Source: an uncultured Winogradskyella sp.
GTDB taxonomy: Bacteria > Bacteroidota > Bacteroidia > Flavobacteriales > Flavobacteriaceae
Reading direction: 5' to 3'
NCBI RefSeq assembly: GCF_947498005.1
Contig: NZ_CANMIW010000001.1
Coordinates: 434,001-498,000 of the forward strand
Length of the DNA: 64,000 bases
Below, one piece after another: positions 8,471-18,665 of this stretch. The notes under the pieces are model-generated. The model worked only from the letters and a program-made list of their open reading frames with translations, did not search any database and was not told where the DNA came from. The position numbers and the translations under genes were made by a program. Within the stretch, counting starts at the first letter, position 1. Each line of letters opens with the position of its first letter.

Positions 8471-11308
8471 ATGTCCAAATTCCTCTCGTTTGCCTTACTT
8501 TTAAGTTCTTTTTTTACTTTTTCTCAGCAACCTGCTACTTCTGCAGAAGCCATTAAAGATGCTTTAATTGAAAAGCAAAAAATGCAAGAAACATCTTTAG
8601 TCAAAAATGTGCCTTTTAAAAATATAGGACCAACAGTAATGAGTGGTCGTGTGGTAGATGTGGATGTAAATCCAGAAATGCCATCAGAATTTTATGTTGG
8701 TTATGCATCAGGTGGTGTTTGGCATACTACAAATAATGGGACAACCTTTATGCCGATTTTAGACAGTTCAGACACTCAAAATGTTGGAGATATTGCAGTA
8801 GATTGGAAAAACAGAACCATTTGGGTTGGTACAGGCGAAAATAACAGCTCAAGGTCTAGTTATGCTGGTATTGGAATTTTAAAATCGTCAGATAATGGTG
8901 CAACATGGCAGAATGTTGGTTTACCAGATTCACATCATATTGGTCGTATTCTTATAAATCCTAAAAGCCCTAATGAAGTTGTCATTGGAGTGACTGGTCA
9001 TTTGTATTCGCCAAACGACGAGCGTGGCATTTATAAAACTACAGATGGCGGTAAAACTTGGACTAAAACATTATTTGTGGATAATATGAGCGGCATTATT
9101 GATGTACAACATGCGCCAGATAATTTTAACATAATGTTTGCTTCCTCTTGGACTAGAGATAGAAAAGCATGGAATTTTACAGGAAATGGAAATAACTCTG
9201 CAATTTATAAAAGTACAGATGCAGGAGCTACTTGGATAAAAGTATCAACTAAAAAAAGTGGATTCCCAACAGGAGAAGGTGTTGGTAGAATAGGAATTGC
9301 AGTTTATGATGAAAATACTATTTATACTATTCACGATAGTCAGTTTCATAGAAAAGCTCAATCTAAAAAGAGTAAATCTTCAGGATTAACAAAAGAAGAT
9401 TTTAAAACCATGAGTGTTGAGGGTTTTATGAAGCTTGAAGACAAAAAACTAAACGCCTATTTAAAAACCAATGGATTTCAAGAAAAATATAGAGCATCCA
9501 ACGTAAAACAACTGGTAAGTAGCGGAACCGTAAAGCCAATTGATTTAGCACATTATTTAGAAGATGCAAATGCTTTACTTTTTGATACACCAGTTATTGG
9601 AGCTGAGGTTTATAAAAGTACTGATGGCGGAAAATCTTGGAAAAAAACACACGATGATTATATAGATGGCTTGTATTACAGTTACGGTTATTATTTTGGA
9701 GAAATAAGAGTGGATCCGCAAGATGCTAATGGCATTTATATAATGGGAGTTCCTATTCTTAAATCTAAAGATGCTGGTAAATCGTTTACATCCATTAGCC
9801 GAGAAAATGTACATGCAGATCATCAGGCACTTTGGGTAAACCCTAAAATGCAAGGTCATCTTATTAATGGAAATGATGGAGGACTTAACATGAGTTATGA
9901 TGATGGTGAGAGTTGGGTGAAATTAAATTCGCCTAGTGTAGGTCAATTTTACGCTATTAATGTAGATAATGAACAACCATATAATGTTTATGGTGGTTTG
10001 CAAGATAATGGTGTTTGGGTTGGTGCACATAATGCAAGAGAAGATAAAAGCTGGCACCAAAGTGGTCAATATCCATGGGAATCAATAATGGGAGGCGACG
10101 GCATGCAAATTCAAGTAGATAGCAGAGACGCAAATATTGTTTACACAGGATTTCAATTTGGAAATTATTTTAGAATTAATCGTGAAACAGGTAAGCGTAA
10201 ATATATTCAGCCTAAACATACCTTAGGAGAAACGCCTTATCGCTTCAATTGGCAAACACCAATATTGTTATCACCACATAATCAAGACATTTTATATTTA
10301 GGAGGCAATAAATTGATGCGTTCTATGAATAAAGGCGATGATTTTGAAGCTATAAGTAAAGATTTAACCAATGGAGGAAAAAAAGGAAACGTAGCTTATG
10401 GTACTTTAACAACTATTAGTGAGAGTCCATTTCAGTTTGGCTTAGTTTATACAGGAAGTGATGATGGTGTTGTTAGTGTTACCAAAGATGCAGGAGGAAG
10501 CTGGACTACAATTTCAAATAACCTACCAAAAGATTTATGGGTTAGTAGAGTGGTTGCATCTCAACATAAAAAAGAACGTGTTTATGTCACTTTAAATGGA
10601 TATCGTTGGGATGACTTTAAAGTTTATGTTTATGTCAGTGACGATTATGGACAAACTTGGAAAGCAATAAACAGTAATATTCCGTCGTCTCCAGTCAACG
10701 TGATTAGAGAAGACCCTTCAAAAGAGAATCTATTATTTTTAGGAACCGATAATGGTGCGTATGTTTCATTTAACAAAGGAAAATTATGGGAAGCATTTTC
10801 AAATGGTATTCCAAATGTTGCTGTGCATGACATCGTTATTCAACCTGAAGCTAAAGATTTATTGATAGGAACACACGGAAGAAGCATTTATAAAACTAAT
10901 ATTGAAGCGCTTCAATCGATGAATATTGAAGATTCTGATAATAATATTTCATTTATGGAGATAGAGCCTATTAAATATTCTCGTCGATGGGGAAGTTCTT
11001 GGAGCCCTTGGTCTGAAGCTTATATACCAGAAACTACCATTAAGTTTTTTAGTCATACTGCTGGTCAAAAAACTTTAAAAATTGTCTCTGAAAAAGGTAC
11101 TATATTAAGTTCAAGATCAATAGCTATTGGCAAAGGTTTTAACTACTTAGATTATAATTTAGAGCTTACGGAAAAAGGAAAAAAAGCTTTAATGAAAGAA
11201 GACAAAAATATTGAATTTAAAGAAACAGGAAATAAGAAAATTTATCTACCAAAAGGTGTTTATGAGATAAGGATAGATAATGCCAAAACCAAATTAGAAA
11301 TTAAATAA
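8471..11308 (+). CDS. Secreted Asp-box (BNR/sortilin-like) beta-propeller protein
   Basis: 945-residue exported protein with an N-terminal signal peptide (ending SFFTFSQQ). Nine Asp-box-like hairpins of the type SxDxGxTW are scattered through it, for example SSDNGATW, TTDGGKTW, STDAGATW, STDGGKSW and SDDYGQTW, which mark tandem beta-propellers of the VPS10/sortilin and BNR type. The opening NIGPTVMSGRVVDVDVNP is typical of a Bacteroidota family often labelled glycosyl hydrolase. No catalytic residues can be assigned, so an enzymatic role is not supported by sequence alone. I do not see a convincing T9SS C-terminal domain. It stands alone between pepP and the sdh operon. Confidence 0.85.
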   Translation: MSKFLSFALLLSSFFTFSQQPATSAEAIKDALIEKQKMQETSLVKNVPFKNIGPTVMSGRVVDVDVNPEMPSEFYVGYASGGVWHTTNNGTTFMPILDSSDTQNVGDIAVDWKNRTIWVGTGENNSSRSSYAGIGILKSSDNGATWQNVGLPDSHHIGRILINPKSPNEVVIGVTGHLYSPNDERGIYKTTDGGKTWTKTLFVDNMSGIIDVQHAPDNFNIMFASSWTRDRKAWNFTGNGNNSAIYKSTDAGATWIKVSTKKSGFPTGEGVGRIGIAVYDENTIYTIHDSQFHRKAQSKKSKSSGLTKEDFKTMSVEGFMKLEDKKLNAYLKTNGFQEKYRASNVKQLVSSGTVKPIDLAHYLEDANALLFDTPVIGAEVYKSTDGGKSWKKTHDDYIDGLYYSYGYYFGEIRVDPQDANGIYIMGVPILKSKDAGKSFTSISRENVHADHQALWVNPKMQGHLINGNDGGLNMSYDDGESWVKLNSPSVGQFYAINVDNEQPYNVYGGLQDNGVWVGAHNAREDKSWHQSGQYPWESIMGGDGMQIQVDSRDANIVYTGFQFGNYFRINRETGKRKYIQPKHTLGETPYRFNWQTPILLSPHNQDILYLGGNKLMRSMNKGDDFEAISKDLTNGGKKGNVAYGTLTTISESPFQFGLVYTGSDDGVVSVTKDAGGSWTTISNNLPKDLWVSRVVASQHKKERVYVTLNGYRWDDFKVYVYVSDDYGQTWKAINSNIPSSPVNVIREDPSKENLLFLGTDNGAYVSFNKGKLWEAFSNGIPNVAVHDIVIQPEAKDLLIGTHGRSIYKTNIEALQSMNIEDSDNNISFMEIEPIKYSRRWGSSWSPWSEAYIPETTIKFFSHTAGQKTLKIVSEKGTILSSRSIAIGKGFNYLDYNLELTEKGKKALMKEDKNIEFKETGNKKIYLPKGVYEIRIDNAKTKLEIK

Positions 11309-11360
11309 TTTGGTTCTAGATTAAATTCATTCTAAATAAATTAATAATCACTCAGCGCAG

Positions 11361-11391
11361 TTGCCTAAAAGTCATTTGCGCTGTATCTTTG
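11361..11391 (+). promoter_or_regulatory. Promoter of sdhCAB
   Basis: TTG at 11361, 20 bases, then TATCTTTG at 11384-11391. Both Bacteroidota promoter elements are present, 26 bp upstream of the sdhC ATG. Confidence 0.65.
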
Positions 11392-11417
11392 TTAGACTAA
11401 AATAAATTAGAACTACA

Positions 11418-12089
11418 ATGAGCGGAATTCTAAATTCGTCGATTGGAAGAAAGTTTGCCATGGCACTTTCGGCACTCTTCCTCATGATTTTTGTACTACA
11501 ACATTTTGTGATTAACCTATTTTCTGTGATAAGTCCAGATACCTTTAACGAGATATCGCACTTTATGGGAACATTTTGGGTAATTCAGTATGTTATTCAA
11601 CCTATCTTAATTATTGGAGTGATTTTTCACTTTGTAATGGGTTTTGTATTAGAAATCAAAAACAAGAAAGCAAACGGTGTTAAGTACGCTAAAAATTATG
11701 GCGCTGCCAATTCTACGTGGATGAGCAGAAACATGATTTGGAGTGGCGGATTTATCCTAGCGTTTTTGATTATACACTTTATTGATTTCTGGATTCCAGA
11801 GATTAATACTAAGTATATCGTTGGTGATATGTCTGGAATGCACAATGGTGAGTTTAGATATTTTCACGAGTTACAGGAAAAGTTTGTTCCTATCTGGAGA
11901 GTTGCACTCTATATAGTAGGTTTTGTGTTTTTGGCACTGCACTTATTACATGGTTTTGAGTCTGCATTTCAATCTACTGGTGCAAACAACAAATACACAA
12001 AAGGATTACAGGGATTCGGAAAAGCTTATGCGATTTTAGTTCCATTAGGATTTATTTTCATCGCGTTATTCCATCACTTTACTCACTAA
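11418..12089 (+). CDS. sdhC: Succinate dehydrogenase cytochrome b membrane subunit
   Basis: Inner-membrane anchor of complex II. With 223 residues and five hydrophobic segments it is the single-subunit anchor type (as in Bacillus and Wolinella), which carries two hemes b and hands electrons to menaquinone. Candidate heme-ligand histidines sit within or at the edges of the helices (LQHFVINL, FHFVMGF, IIHFIDF, LHLLHGF). It is first in an sdhC-sdhA-sdhB operon with a 12-bp gap to sdhA, and no sdhD is present, as expected for this type. Confidence 0.94.
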   Translation: MSGILNSSIGRKFAMALSALFLMIFVLQHFVINLFSVISPDTFNEISHFMGTFWVIQYVIQPILIIGVIFHFVMGFVLEIKNKKANGVKYAKNYGAANSTWMSRNMIWSGGFILAFLIIHFIDFWIPEINTKYIVGDMSGMHNGEFRYFHELQEKFVPIWRVALYIVGFVFLALHLLHGFESAFQSTGANNKYTKGLQGFGKAYAILVPLGFIFIALFHHFTH

Positions 12090-12101
12090 AAAATATCTAA
12101 T

Positions 12102-14114
12102 ATGGCTTTAGATTCAAAAGTACCAAAGGGTCCAATTAAAAATAAGTGGACTGATTATAAAAATAAAATTGATTTAGTAAACCCAGCTAACAAACGTCAT
12201 ATTGATGTTATCGTTGTTGGTACTGGTCTTGCTGGTGGTTCTGCTGCTGCAACTTTAGCAGAATTAGGATATAATGTTAAGGCATTTGCTTATCAAGATT
12301 CGCCTCGTAGAGCACATTCAATTGCTGCTCAAGGAGGTATTAATGCAGCAAAAAATTACCAAGGTGATGGTGATTCCACTTACCGCTTATTTTACGATAC
12401 TGTAAAAGGTGGTGATTACCGTTCTCGTGAAGCAAATGTTTATCGTTTAGCTGAAGTTTCTTCTAATATTATTGACCAATGTGTGGCACAAGGTGTTCCT
12501 TTTGCACGTGATTATGGTGGATTATTAGACAACCGTTCTTTTGGTGGTGTTTTAGTATCTAGAACATTCTACGCTAAAGGTCAAACAGGACAACAATTAT
12601 TATTAGGAGCCTATTCTGCAATGAATAGACAAATTGCTCGTGGTAAAATTGAAATGTTTAACCGTCACGAAATGCTTGACGTTGTTATTGTAGACGGAAA
12701 AGCAAGAGGTATTATTGCTCGTAATTTAATTACTGGTGAAATAGAAAGACATTCAGCACATGCTGTTGTAGTAGGTTCTGGTGGATACGGAAATGTATAT
12801 TTCTTATCAACAAACGCTATGGGTTCTAACGCAACTGCAGCCTGGAAAATACATAAAAAAGGAGCGTATTTCGCAAATCCTTGCTACACACAGATTCACC
12901 CAACATGTATTCCACGTTCTGGTGATTACCAATCTAAACTGACATTAATGTCAGAATCGTTGCGTAATGATGGACGTATTTGGGTGCCAAAAAACATGGA
13001 AGATGTTTTGGCAATTAGAGAAGGTCGTAAAAAACCAACTGATTTGTCAGAAGATGAAAGAGATTATTACTTAGAAAGACGTTATCCTGCATTTGGTAAT
13101 TTAGTACCGCGAGATGTTGCATCTAGAGCAGCAAAAGAGCGTTGTGATGCTGGTTATGGAGTAAATGCTACAGGTGAAGCAGTTTATTTAGATTTTGCTT
13201 CTGCTTTTGAACGCTATGGTAAAGAGCAAGCTAAGATTCATAATATACAAAATCCAAGTCCTGCAAAAATTAAAGAACTTGGACAGGCTATTGTAGAAGC
13301 TAAATACGGGAATTTGTTTCAAATGTATGAGAAGATTATAGATCAAAATCCATACGAGACACCAATGATGATTTATCCAGCTGTACACTATACAATGGGT
13401 GGTGTTTGGGTTGACTATAACTTAATGACTACAATTCCTGGTTGTTACTGTATTGGTGAAGCTAATTTCTCTGATCATGGTGCCAACAGACTTGGAGCTT
13501 CAGCTTTAATGCAAGGTTTAGCAGATGGTTATTTTGTATTACCTTATACAATTGGTGATTATTTAGCTGATGATATTCGTACAGGGAAAATTTCAACGGA
13601 TACTGAAGAATTTGATATAGCTGAAAAAGAAGTAACAGAAAGAATCAACTTCTTTGTTAATAATGAAGGAACAAAATCTGTAGACTACTTCCATAAGAAA
13701 TTAGGAAAGGTCATGTGGGACAAGGCAGGAATGTCTAGAAACGCACAAGGCTTAACAGAAGCTATGGCAGAAATTAAAGCCATAAGAGAAGAATTCTGGA
13801 AAGAAGTTTCAGTTCCTGGTGGAGCAAATGAAATGAATCCTGAGCTTGAAAAAGCTGGCCGTGTTGCTGACTTCTTAGAATTAGGGGAATTGTTCGCAAA
13901 AGATGCTTTAGTAAGAGCTGAATCTTGTGGAGGACACTTCAGAGAAGAATCTGCGGAATTAGATGGTCCTCAGAAAGGGGAAGCTAAACGTAATGATGAA
14001 GATTTTGCATTTGTTTCTGCTTGGGAATATAAAGGTGAACCAGCTGATGCTGTTTTACATAAAGAAGAATTAGAGTTTAATGATATTGAACTAAAACAAC
14101 GTTCATACAAATAA
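12102..14114 (+). CDS. sdhA: Succinate dehydrogenase flavoprotein subunit
   Basis: Catalytic subunit oxidising succinate to fumarate on the cytoplasmic face of the membrane. The Rossmann motif [17 protein letters not shown] (about residue 40) binds FAD, and His72 in [11 protein letters not shown] is the residue that normally carries the covalent flavin. Substrate-site residues lie in QIHPTCI and the conserved C-terminal GGHFREE. At 670 residues it is the longer version common in Bacteroidota and Epsilonproteobacteria. It is followed after 7 bp by sdhB. Confidence 0.96.
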   Translation: MALDSKVPKGPIKNKWTDYKNKIDLVNPANKRHIDVIVVGTGLAGGSAAATLAELGYNVKAFAYQDSPRRAHSIAAQGGINAAKNYQGDGDSTYRLFYDTVKGGDYRSREANVYRLAEVSSNIIDQCVAQGVPFARDYGGLLDNRSFGGVLVSRTFYAKGQTGQQLLLGAYSAMNRQIARGKIEMFNRHEMLDVVIVDGKARGIIARNLITGEIERHSAHAVVVGSGGYGNVYFLSTNAMGSNATAAWKIHKKGAYFANPCYTQIHPTCIPRSGDYQSKLTLMSESLRNDGRIWVPKNMEDVLAIREGRKKPTDLSEDERDYYLERRYPAFGNLVPRDVASRAAKERCDAGYGVNATGEAVYLDFASAFERYGKEQAKIHNIQNPSPAKIKELGQAIVEAKYGNLFQMYEKIIDQNPYETPMMIYPAVHYTMGGVWVDYNLMTTIPGCYCIGEANFSDHGANRLGASALMQGLADGYFVLPYTIGDYLADDIRTGKISTDTEEFDIAEKEVTERINFFVNNEGTKSVDYFHKKLGKVMWDKAGMSRNAQGLTEAMAEIKAIREEFWKEVSVPGGANEMNPELEKAGRVADFLELGELFAKDALVRAESCGGHFREESAELDGPQKGEAKRNDEDFAFVSAWEYKGEPADAVLHKEELEFNDIELKQRSYK

Positions 14115-14121
14115 GAAAGTT

Positions 14122-14883
14122 ATGTCAGGAAAAGGAATGAATTTAACATTAAAAATTTGGAGACAAAAAGACGCTAGTTCAAAGGGTCAAATGGTAGATT
14201 ATAAAGTAACTGATATTTCAGAACATATGTCTTTCTTAGAAATGATGGATGTTTTAAATGAGCAGTTAGTAAATTCAGGGGAAGAACCTGTAGCTTTTGA
14301 CCATGATTGTCGTGAAGGAATTTGTGGAATGTGTTCTATGTATATCAATGGAGAAGCACATGGACCAGATAGAGGTATTACAACATGTCAGTTACACATG
14401 CGTATGTTTAATGATGGAGATACTATTACCATAGAGCCATTTAGAGCAGCTGCATTTCCTGTCATTAAAGATTTAGTGGTAGATAGAACATCGTTCGAAA
14501 GAATTCAGCAGGCTGGTGGTTATATTTCTGTAAATACATCAGGTAATACTCAAGATGCTAACTCTATTCCAATTTCTAAACATGCAGCAGATGAGGCTAT
14601 GGATGCGGCAACTTGTATTGGTTGTGGTGCATGCGTAGCAACGTGTAAAAACTCTTCAGCCATGTTATTTGTTGGTGCAAAAGTTTCACAGTATGCTCTA
14701 TTACCTCAAGGGCAAGTGGAAGCAGCTGACCGTGTACAAAACATGGTTGCACAGATGGATTTAGAAGGTTTTGGTAACTGTACTAATACAGGAGCATGTG
14801 AAGTGGAATGTCCTAAAGGTATTTCTTTAGAGAATATAGCACGTATGAATCGTGAGTATTTAGCCGCAACACTAAAAGGTTAA
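14122..14883 (+). CDS. sdhB: Succinate dehydrogenase iron-sulfur subunit
   Basis: Electron-transfer subunit linking the flavin to the membrane hemes. The [2Fe-2S] ligands are in CREGICGMC with the distal Cys in ITTC. The [4Fe-4S] and [3Fe-4S] ligands are in [11 protein letters not shown] and [15 protein letters not shown]. Length (253) is normal. It ends the sdhCAB operon, and a hairpin terminator follows within 45 bp. Confidence 0.96.
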   Translation: MSGKGMNLTLKIWRQKDASSKGQMVDYKVTDISEHMSFLEMMDVLNEQLVNSGEEPVAFDHDCREGICGMCSMYINGEAHGPDRGITTCQLHMRMFNDGDTITIEPFRAAAFPVIKDLVVDRTSFERIQQAGGYISVNTSGNTQDANSIPISKHAADEAMDAATCIGCGACVATCKNSSAMLFVGAKVSQYALLPQGQVEAADRVQNMVAQMDLEGFGNCTNTGACEVECPKGISLENIARMNREYLAATLKG

Positions 14884-14927
14884 CAACAATTTAGTCTTCA
14901 TTAATTAGAAGACGTTAAATGATATAT

Positions 14928-14958
14928 AAATCCCAAGCATAATTATGTTTGGGATTTT
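14928..14958 (+). terminator. Terminator of sdhCAB
   Basis: Arms AAATCCCAA and TTGGGATTT around a short loop, followed by a T-run. Confidence 0.8.
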
Positions 14959-14992
14959 TACTTTTACTATATTTCTCCTATAATTTAGCACT

Positions 14993-16765
14993 ATGCAAAA
15001 CCCAAATACATTTTATAAAGCGCAATTAGAAACCAATCAAACGGAATCTAAACGTATTTTTAAGCAACTCAGTTTGTATAGTATTTTACGACTTTCAATT
15101 TTTGTGCTTACGGCAACAGGTGTTTATTTTACGTTTCAAAATTGGCAACTAGCCTTGTGCATTGGTGTTTTTGGTATAGCAAGTTTTCTTTTTTTGCTTT
15201 CAAGATATACAGATTTAAAAGCAAAAAGAAATCTTCACAAACGACTTATCGCCATCAATGAAGATGAAATAAAGATTGCAAATGGCGATTTTTACGAAAG
15301 GTTAGATGGCGAAGAATTTCAAAATCCAAAACATTATTTTAGTCTAGATATTGATTTATTCGGTAAAGGGTCTTTCTTTCAATATATAAATAGAACAGCA
15401 ATAAAAGAGGGCACGCAAAAACTGACTAAAAATTTACTCGCTAATGATATAACAAATATTGAAGAGCGACAACAGGCTATCCAAGAATTAGCGGCTCTGC
15501 CGGAATGGAGACAAAATTATTCTGCTGTTGCACAAGGTGTAGAAATTGAGCATTCCGCAAAATCTATTATCACGTGGTTAAAAGATTACAAACCCTTTTT
15601 GGGAAAAGCTCAGTACTGGCTAACTATTGGTTTTACTATAGCTTCTTTGGTGCTTATTGGTCTTGGAATTGCTGAGATTATTCCGATTTCAATAGCTGGT
15701 TACTGGTTGCTCTTGGGCTTAGGGATTACAGGTGTGTATTTAAAGAAAATAAACATTTTGGCTCAGCATACAGGACGAGCAAAAGATACCTTTAGACAAT
15801 ATGCCTTGTTGCTAAATGCCATTGAAACTACTGAATTTAAGTCAGAATTATTACAAAAGAAGCAAAAACGTATTCAGTCAGAAGGATTAAAAGCTTCAGA
15901 AATATTTTCAAAATTCTCTAAAACACTTGATGCTTTAGATAATAGAAACAATTTAATCTCTGCGATTTTTGGAAACGGTTTTTCGCTAATAGACATAAGA
16001 AGTAGTTATAATGTAGAAAAATGGATTATACAATATGGCAATAAGGTAGAAGATTGGTTTGAAGTGGTTACTTTTTTTGATGCTTTTAATAGTTTTGGAA
16101 ATTATGCATTTAATCATCAAGATTTTACTTATCCTATTTTAACTGAAGAGCCTGTAACCATATTAGCAGAAGGTTTAGGACATCCTCTTTTAAATTCTGA
16201 AAAACGAGTCGATAGTGACTTAAAACTTGAAGAAGAGCAATTCTTTATTGTTACAGGTGCAAACATGGCAGGGAAAAGTACGTTTTTAAGAACTGTAGCG
16301 CTTCATATTGTAATGTCTAATGTTGGTTTGCCTATTTGTGCTAGACAAAGTAAATACAAGCCTATAAAACTAATTACAAGTATGCGAACAACAGATTCGT
16401 TAACAGATGATAGTTCGTACTTCTTTAGCGAGCTTACGCGCTTAAAATTTGTAGTAGATACCATTGAAAATGACAAGAGCTATTTTGTAATTTTAGATGA
16501 AATATTAAAAGGGACCAACAGTACAGATAAGGCCATTGGTTCTAGGAAGTTTGTTGAAAAGCTAGTAAAACAAAATGCTACAGGAATTATAGCCACACAT
16601 GATTTAAGTCTCACAGAAATTGAAACTGAACTTGAAGCCGTTAAAAATTATTACTTCGATGCAGAAATTATAAACGATGAACTCTTTTTTGATTACAAAC
16701 TAAAACAAGGTGTTTGCCAAAACATGAATGCTAGCTTTTTGTTGAAGAAGATGGAGATTGTTTGA
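14993..16765 (+). CDS. Membrane-anchored MutS-family ATPase
   Basis: 590-residue protein with the C-terminal ATPase domain of MutS: Walker A GANMAGKST at residues 422-430, Walker B FVILDEILKGT (about 500) and an ATHD switch. The N-terminal mismatch-recognition domains of MutS are absent. Instead there are two hydrophobic pairs (about residues 28-65 and 205-248) predicting four membrane helices, with a lever-like helical region between them and the ATPase. This architecture recurs in Bacteroidota genomes. Mismatch repair is unlikely given the missing DNA-reading domains, and the real role is unknown. It is monocistronic, behind the sdh terminator. Confidence 0.85.
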   Translation: MQNPNTFYKAQLETNQTESKRIFKQLSLYSILRLSIFVLTATGVYFTFQNWQLALCIGVFGIASFLFLLSRYTDLKAKRNLHKRLIAINEDEIKIANGDFYERLDGEEFQNPKHYFSLDIDLFGKGSFFQYINRTAIKEGTQKLTKNLLANDITNIEERQQAIQELAALPEWRQNYSAVAQGVEIEHSAKSIITWLKDYKPFLGKAQYWLTIGFTIASLVLIGLGIAEIIPISIAGYWLLLGLGITGVYLKKINILAQHTGRAKDTFRQYALLLNAIETTEFKSELLQKKQKRIQSEGLKASEIFSKFSKTLDALDNRNNLISAIFGNGFSLIDIRSSYNVEKWIIQYGNKVEDWFEVVTFFDAFNSFGNYAFNHQDFTYPILTEEPVTILAEGLGHPLLNSEKRVDSDLKLEEEQFFIVTGANMAGKSTFLRTVALHIVMSNVGLPICARQSKYKPIKLITSMRTTDSLTDDSSYFFSELTRLKFVVDTIENDKSYFVILDEILKGTNSTDKAIGSRKFVEKLVKQNATGIIATHDLSLTEIETELEAVKNYYFDAEIINDELFFDYKLKQGVCQNMNASFLLKKMEIV

Positions 16766-16803
16766 TTTAAAAATAGAGGCTTGAAGGTCTTAATGCGATA
16801 TAA

Positions 16804-17538
16804 TTATTCTATTATTCTTACTTGAATTATAGGAGTTTTACAAATCCTAATTGTACTAAAATTCGGGTTATTAACTTTTAGATTGATATCAAAAATTACG
16901 ATTTTATCATCTGGTTTCAATTTGTCAAGTTCATCATTAATTGTTTCAGGAATTGTGTTTCCATTAACTTGAATAGTTTCAATATTAGGTAATTTTAGTT
17001 TAAAACCTGTTACATCTAAATCAAGATTAAATACAAAATTATCGCCGTTTAATCCTATTTTACTATTCTTTAATTCTTCCTTAGTAAATAGTAGCTGACA
17101 TTTAGAATTACCACATTGGATACTATTTAATGTTCCTTCAATATTACCTATATCTCGAATTCTCAATGTTTTTATTTGAGTAAATTCCTTACCATTCTTG
17201 AGAGTAGCTTTAATTAAAATATCGACGGTTGTGCCGCTTCCTGGATACATTATATAATTCCCAATACTATCGTTCTTTTTTAATCCAGGAGCAGAAGCTT
17301 CAAATGATAAAGCGTGCGGTATGGTAATATAAATAGGATTTGTAACACCTCTATATACCACATTCATTTTTTTTAGTTCTATGGCAGCCTCAAAATTGAT
17401 ACTATCCTTGGTTTCGAGTTCCTGTATCCTTTTCTTTAAAGTATTGTTTTCTGAAAGGAGTTGCGTTTTACATATAGAAGATTTACAGCTTAAGAGGAAA
17501 CTAAAGCTTACTATTATAAAGACAGATAAATTTTTCAT
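16804..17538 (-). CDS. Lipoprotein resembling the GldM C-terminal domain
   Basis: 244-residue protein with a lipobox at Cys18 (SFLLSCKSS), then a short Leu-rich coiled segment (residues 25-50). The body begins with MNVVYRGVTNPIYI, which closely resembles the start of the C-terminal domain of the T9SS/gliding motor protein GldM (NxLYxGVxNPI). It continues with beta-rich segments such as KTLRIRDIGNIEGTL that fit the same domain. The GldM transmembrane helix and the rest of the periplasmic shaft are absent, and there are no gld genes alongside. It could be an accessory factor for secretion or an unrelated use of the same fold. Confidence 0.65.
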   Translation of the reverse strand: MKNLSVFIIVSFSFLLSCKSSICKTQLLSENNTLKKRIQELETKDSINFEAAIELKKMNVVYRGVTNPIYITIPHALSFEASAPGLKKNDSIGNYIMYPGSGTTVDILIKATLKNGKEFTQIKTLRIRDIGNIEGTLNSIQCGNSKCQLLFTKEELKNSKIGLNGDNFVFNLDLDVTGFKLKLPNIETIQVNGNTIPETINDELDKLKPDDKIVIFDINLKVNNPNFSTIRICKTPIIQVRIIE

Positions 17539-17590
17539 TCAATGATTGGTTAGTCATTATTAAACAAAAAGATAAAGAATTTATTGCAAT

Positions 17591-17623
17591 AAAAAACCCT
17601 CTCTATAAATAGAAAGGGTTTAA
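17591..17623 (-). terminator. Terminator of the phytase operon
   Basis: Minus strand: AAACCCT and AGGGTTT arms around a loop, then a T-rich run, 22 bp after the phytase stop. Confidence 0.75.
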
Positions 17624-17644
17624 TCCAATATATAATTAGCTCAA

Positions 17645-18664
17645 TTATAATTTCAATTTTAAAGAATCTACGGCGTGGAAGAAGAAGTCTTTTTCATCGT
17701 TCATAGATACAAATAAACCATTCGGGAATTTTTTTCCTAAACTCGTTGTGACAATATCACAACCATCAGTTTCAATAGTACCTAAGTTTAAGGTTTTAAC
17801 AAAGCTATTATCACTTCGTTTAAAAAAATTAAAAGTATGGTCTTGTTGATTAGATATAATAATATAACCTTTTTCATTTGGGTAGGCTGCAATGGCAATA
17901 CCTTCAATATCATCTTTAAAAAATTCGCCACCAAATAATGCTATTTCTTCATTTCCCATTTGAGGGTCAGCGTAATATTTTCTAACACCAACACCTTCAT
18001 CTGAATAATAGAGAAAACCTAATTCATCATCTACAGCAATCGCTTCTATTTCTTTTGTACCACTAAATTTACCAACTTTTCTTAAAAGTTTTGCATGTAC
18101 ACCTGTAGAATCTGAAACTAAACCATACTGATAAAGATAACCTTCTGTTGGTCCAGATTTTCTGCTTACAAAAGCCGAAATATTACCCGTTTTTGGGTTT
18201 TTAAACAATGAAATTCCCATTGGTCTTTTATATTCTACATTGGTTTCATCTGTAAATACTTTGAAACCATTGTTATCTAAAGGTTTCATATCTGGAATAG
18301 CATACAAACGTATTTGATTTTTTTCGCGCTCTGTAAACATTAAGATATCTGTTGTTGTAGAATCATTGAGTTTAAAGCCGTATTCTACATCAACATTATT
18401 TGGGTAACTGATGCCAGTTATGCTTTTATCCTTTATTATTTTTCCGTCTAAATCAAAGGCGTAAATTCCGCCATTAACGTCATCTTTATCTGTACCAAAA
18501 ACAATGCTTTCCTCTGGGTTTTTACTGTTAACCCAAATTGCAGGATCATCACTATCGTGTGGTAACTTTTCTGTTACCAACGTTGGTGCAATTACTGGTA
18601 GCTTGTTTCCGCAAGACACTAATGTTATGGTAAAAATGCCTAATAATAATACTTTCTTCATCAT
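17645..18664 (-). CDS. Beta-propeller phytase lipoprotein
   Basis: Hydrolase of the calcium-dependent beta-propeller phytase (BPP, PF02333) family, releasing phosphate from myo-inositol hexakisphosphate. Near the N-terminus it has a lipobox (TLVSCGNK), then the BPP landmark HDSDDPAIWVNSKNP followed by FGTDKDDVNGGIYAFDLDG, and later YYSDEGVGVRKY. Length is about 340 residues after choosing ATG 18664 (a second ATG follows at 18661); the frame extends upstream only into the preceding gene. The start sits one base after the TonB receptor stop codon, so the two are certainly one operon. The likely location is the periplasm or outer membrane. Confidence 0.88.
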   Translation of the reverse strand: MMKKVLLLGIFTITLVSCGNKLPVIAPTLVTEKLPHDSDDPAIWVNSKNPEESIVFGTDKDDVNGGIYAFDLDGKIIKDKSITGISYPNNVDVEYGFKLNDSTTTDILMFTEREKNQIRLYAIPDMKPLDNNGFKVFTDETNVEYKRPMGISLFKNPKTGNISAFVSRKSGPTEGYLYQYGLVSDSTGVHAKLLRKVGKFSGTKEIEAIAVDDELGFLYYSDEGVGVRKYYADPQMGNEEIALFGGEFFKDDIEGIAIAAYPNEKGYIIISNQQDHTFNFFKRSDNSFVKTLNLGTIETDGCDIVTTSLGKKFPNGLFVSMNDEKDFFFHAVDSLKLKL

Positions 18665-18665
18665 T

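Noticed and set aside
8471-11308. Glycoside hydrolase (sialidase) call from the Asp-boxes
   Set aside because: Asp-boxes mark the propeller fold only; the sialidase Arg triad and nucleophile Tyr/Glu cannot be placed.
14993-16765. Canonical mismatch-repair mutS gene
   Set aside because: The N-terminal mismatch-recognition and connector domains are missing and membrane helices are present instead.
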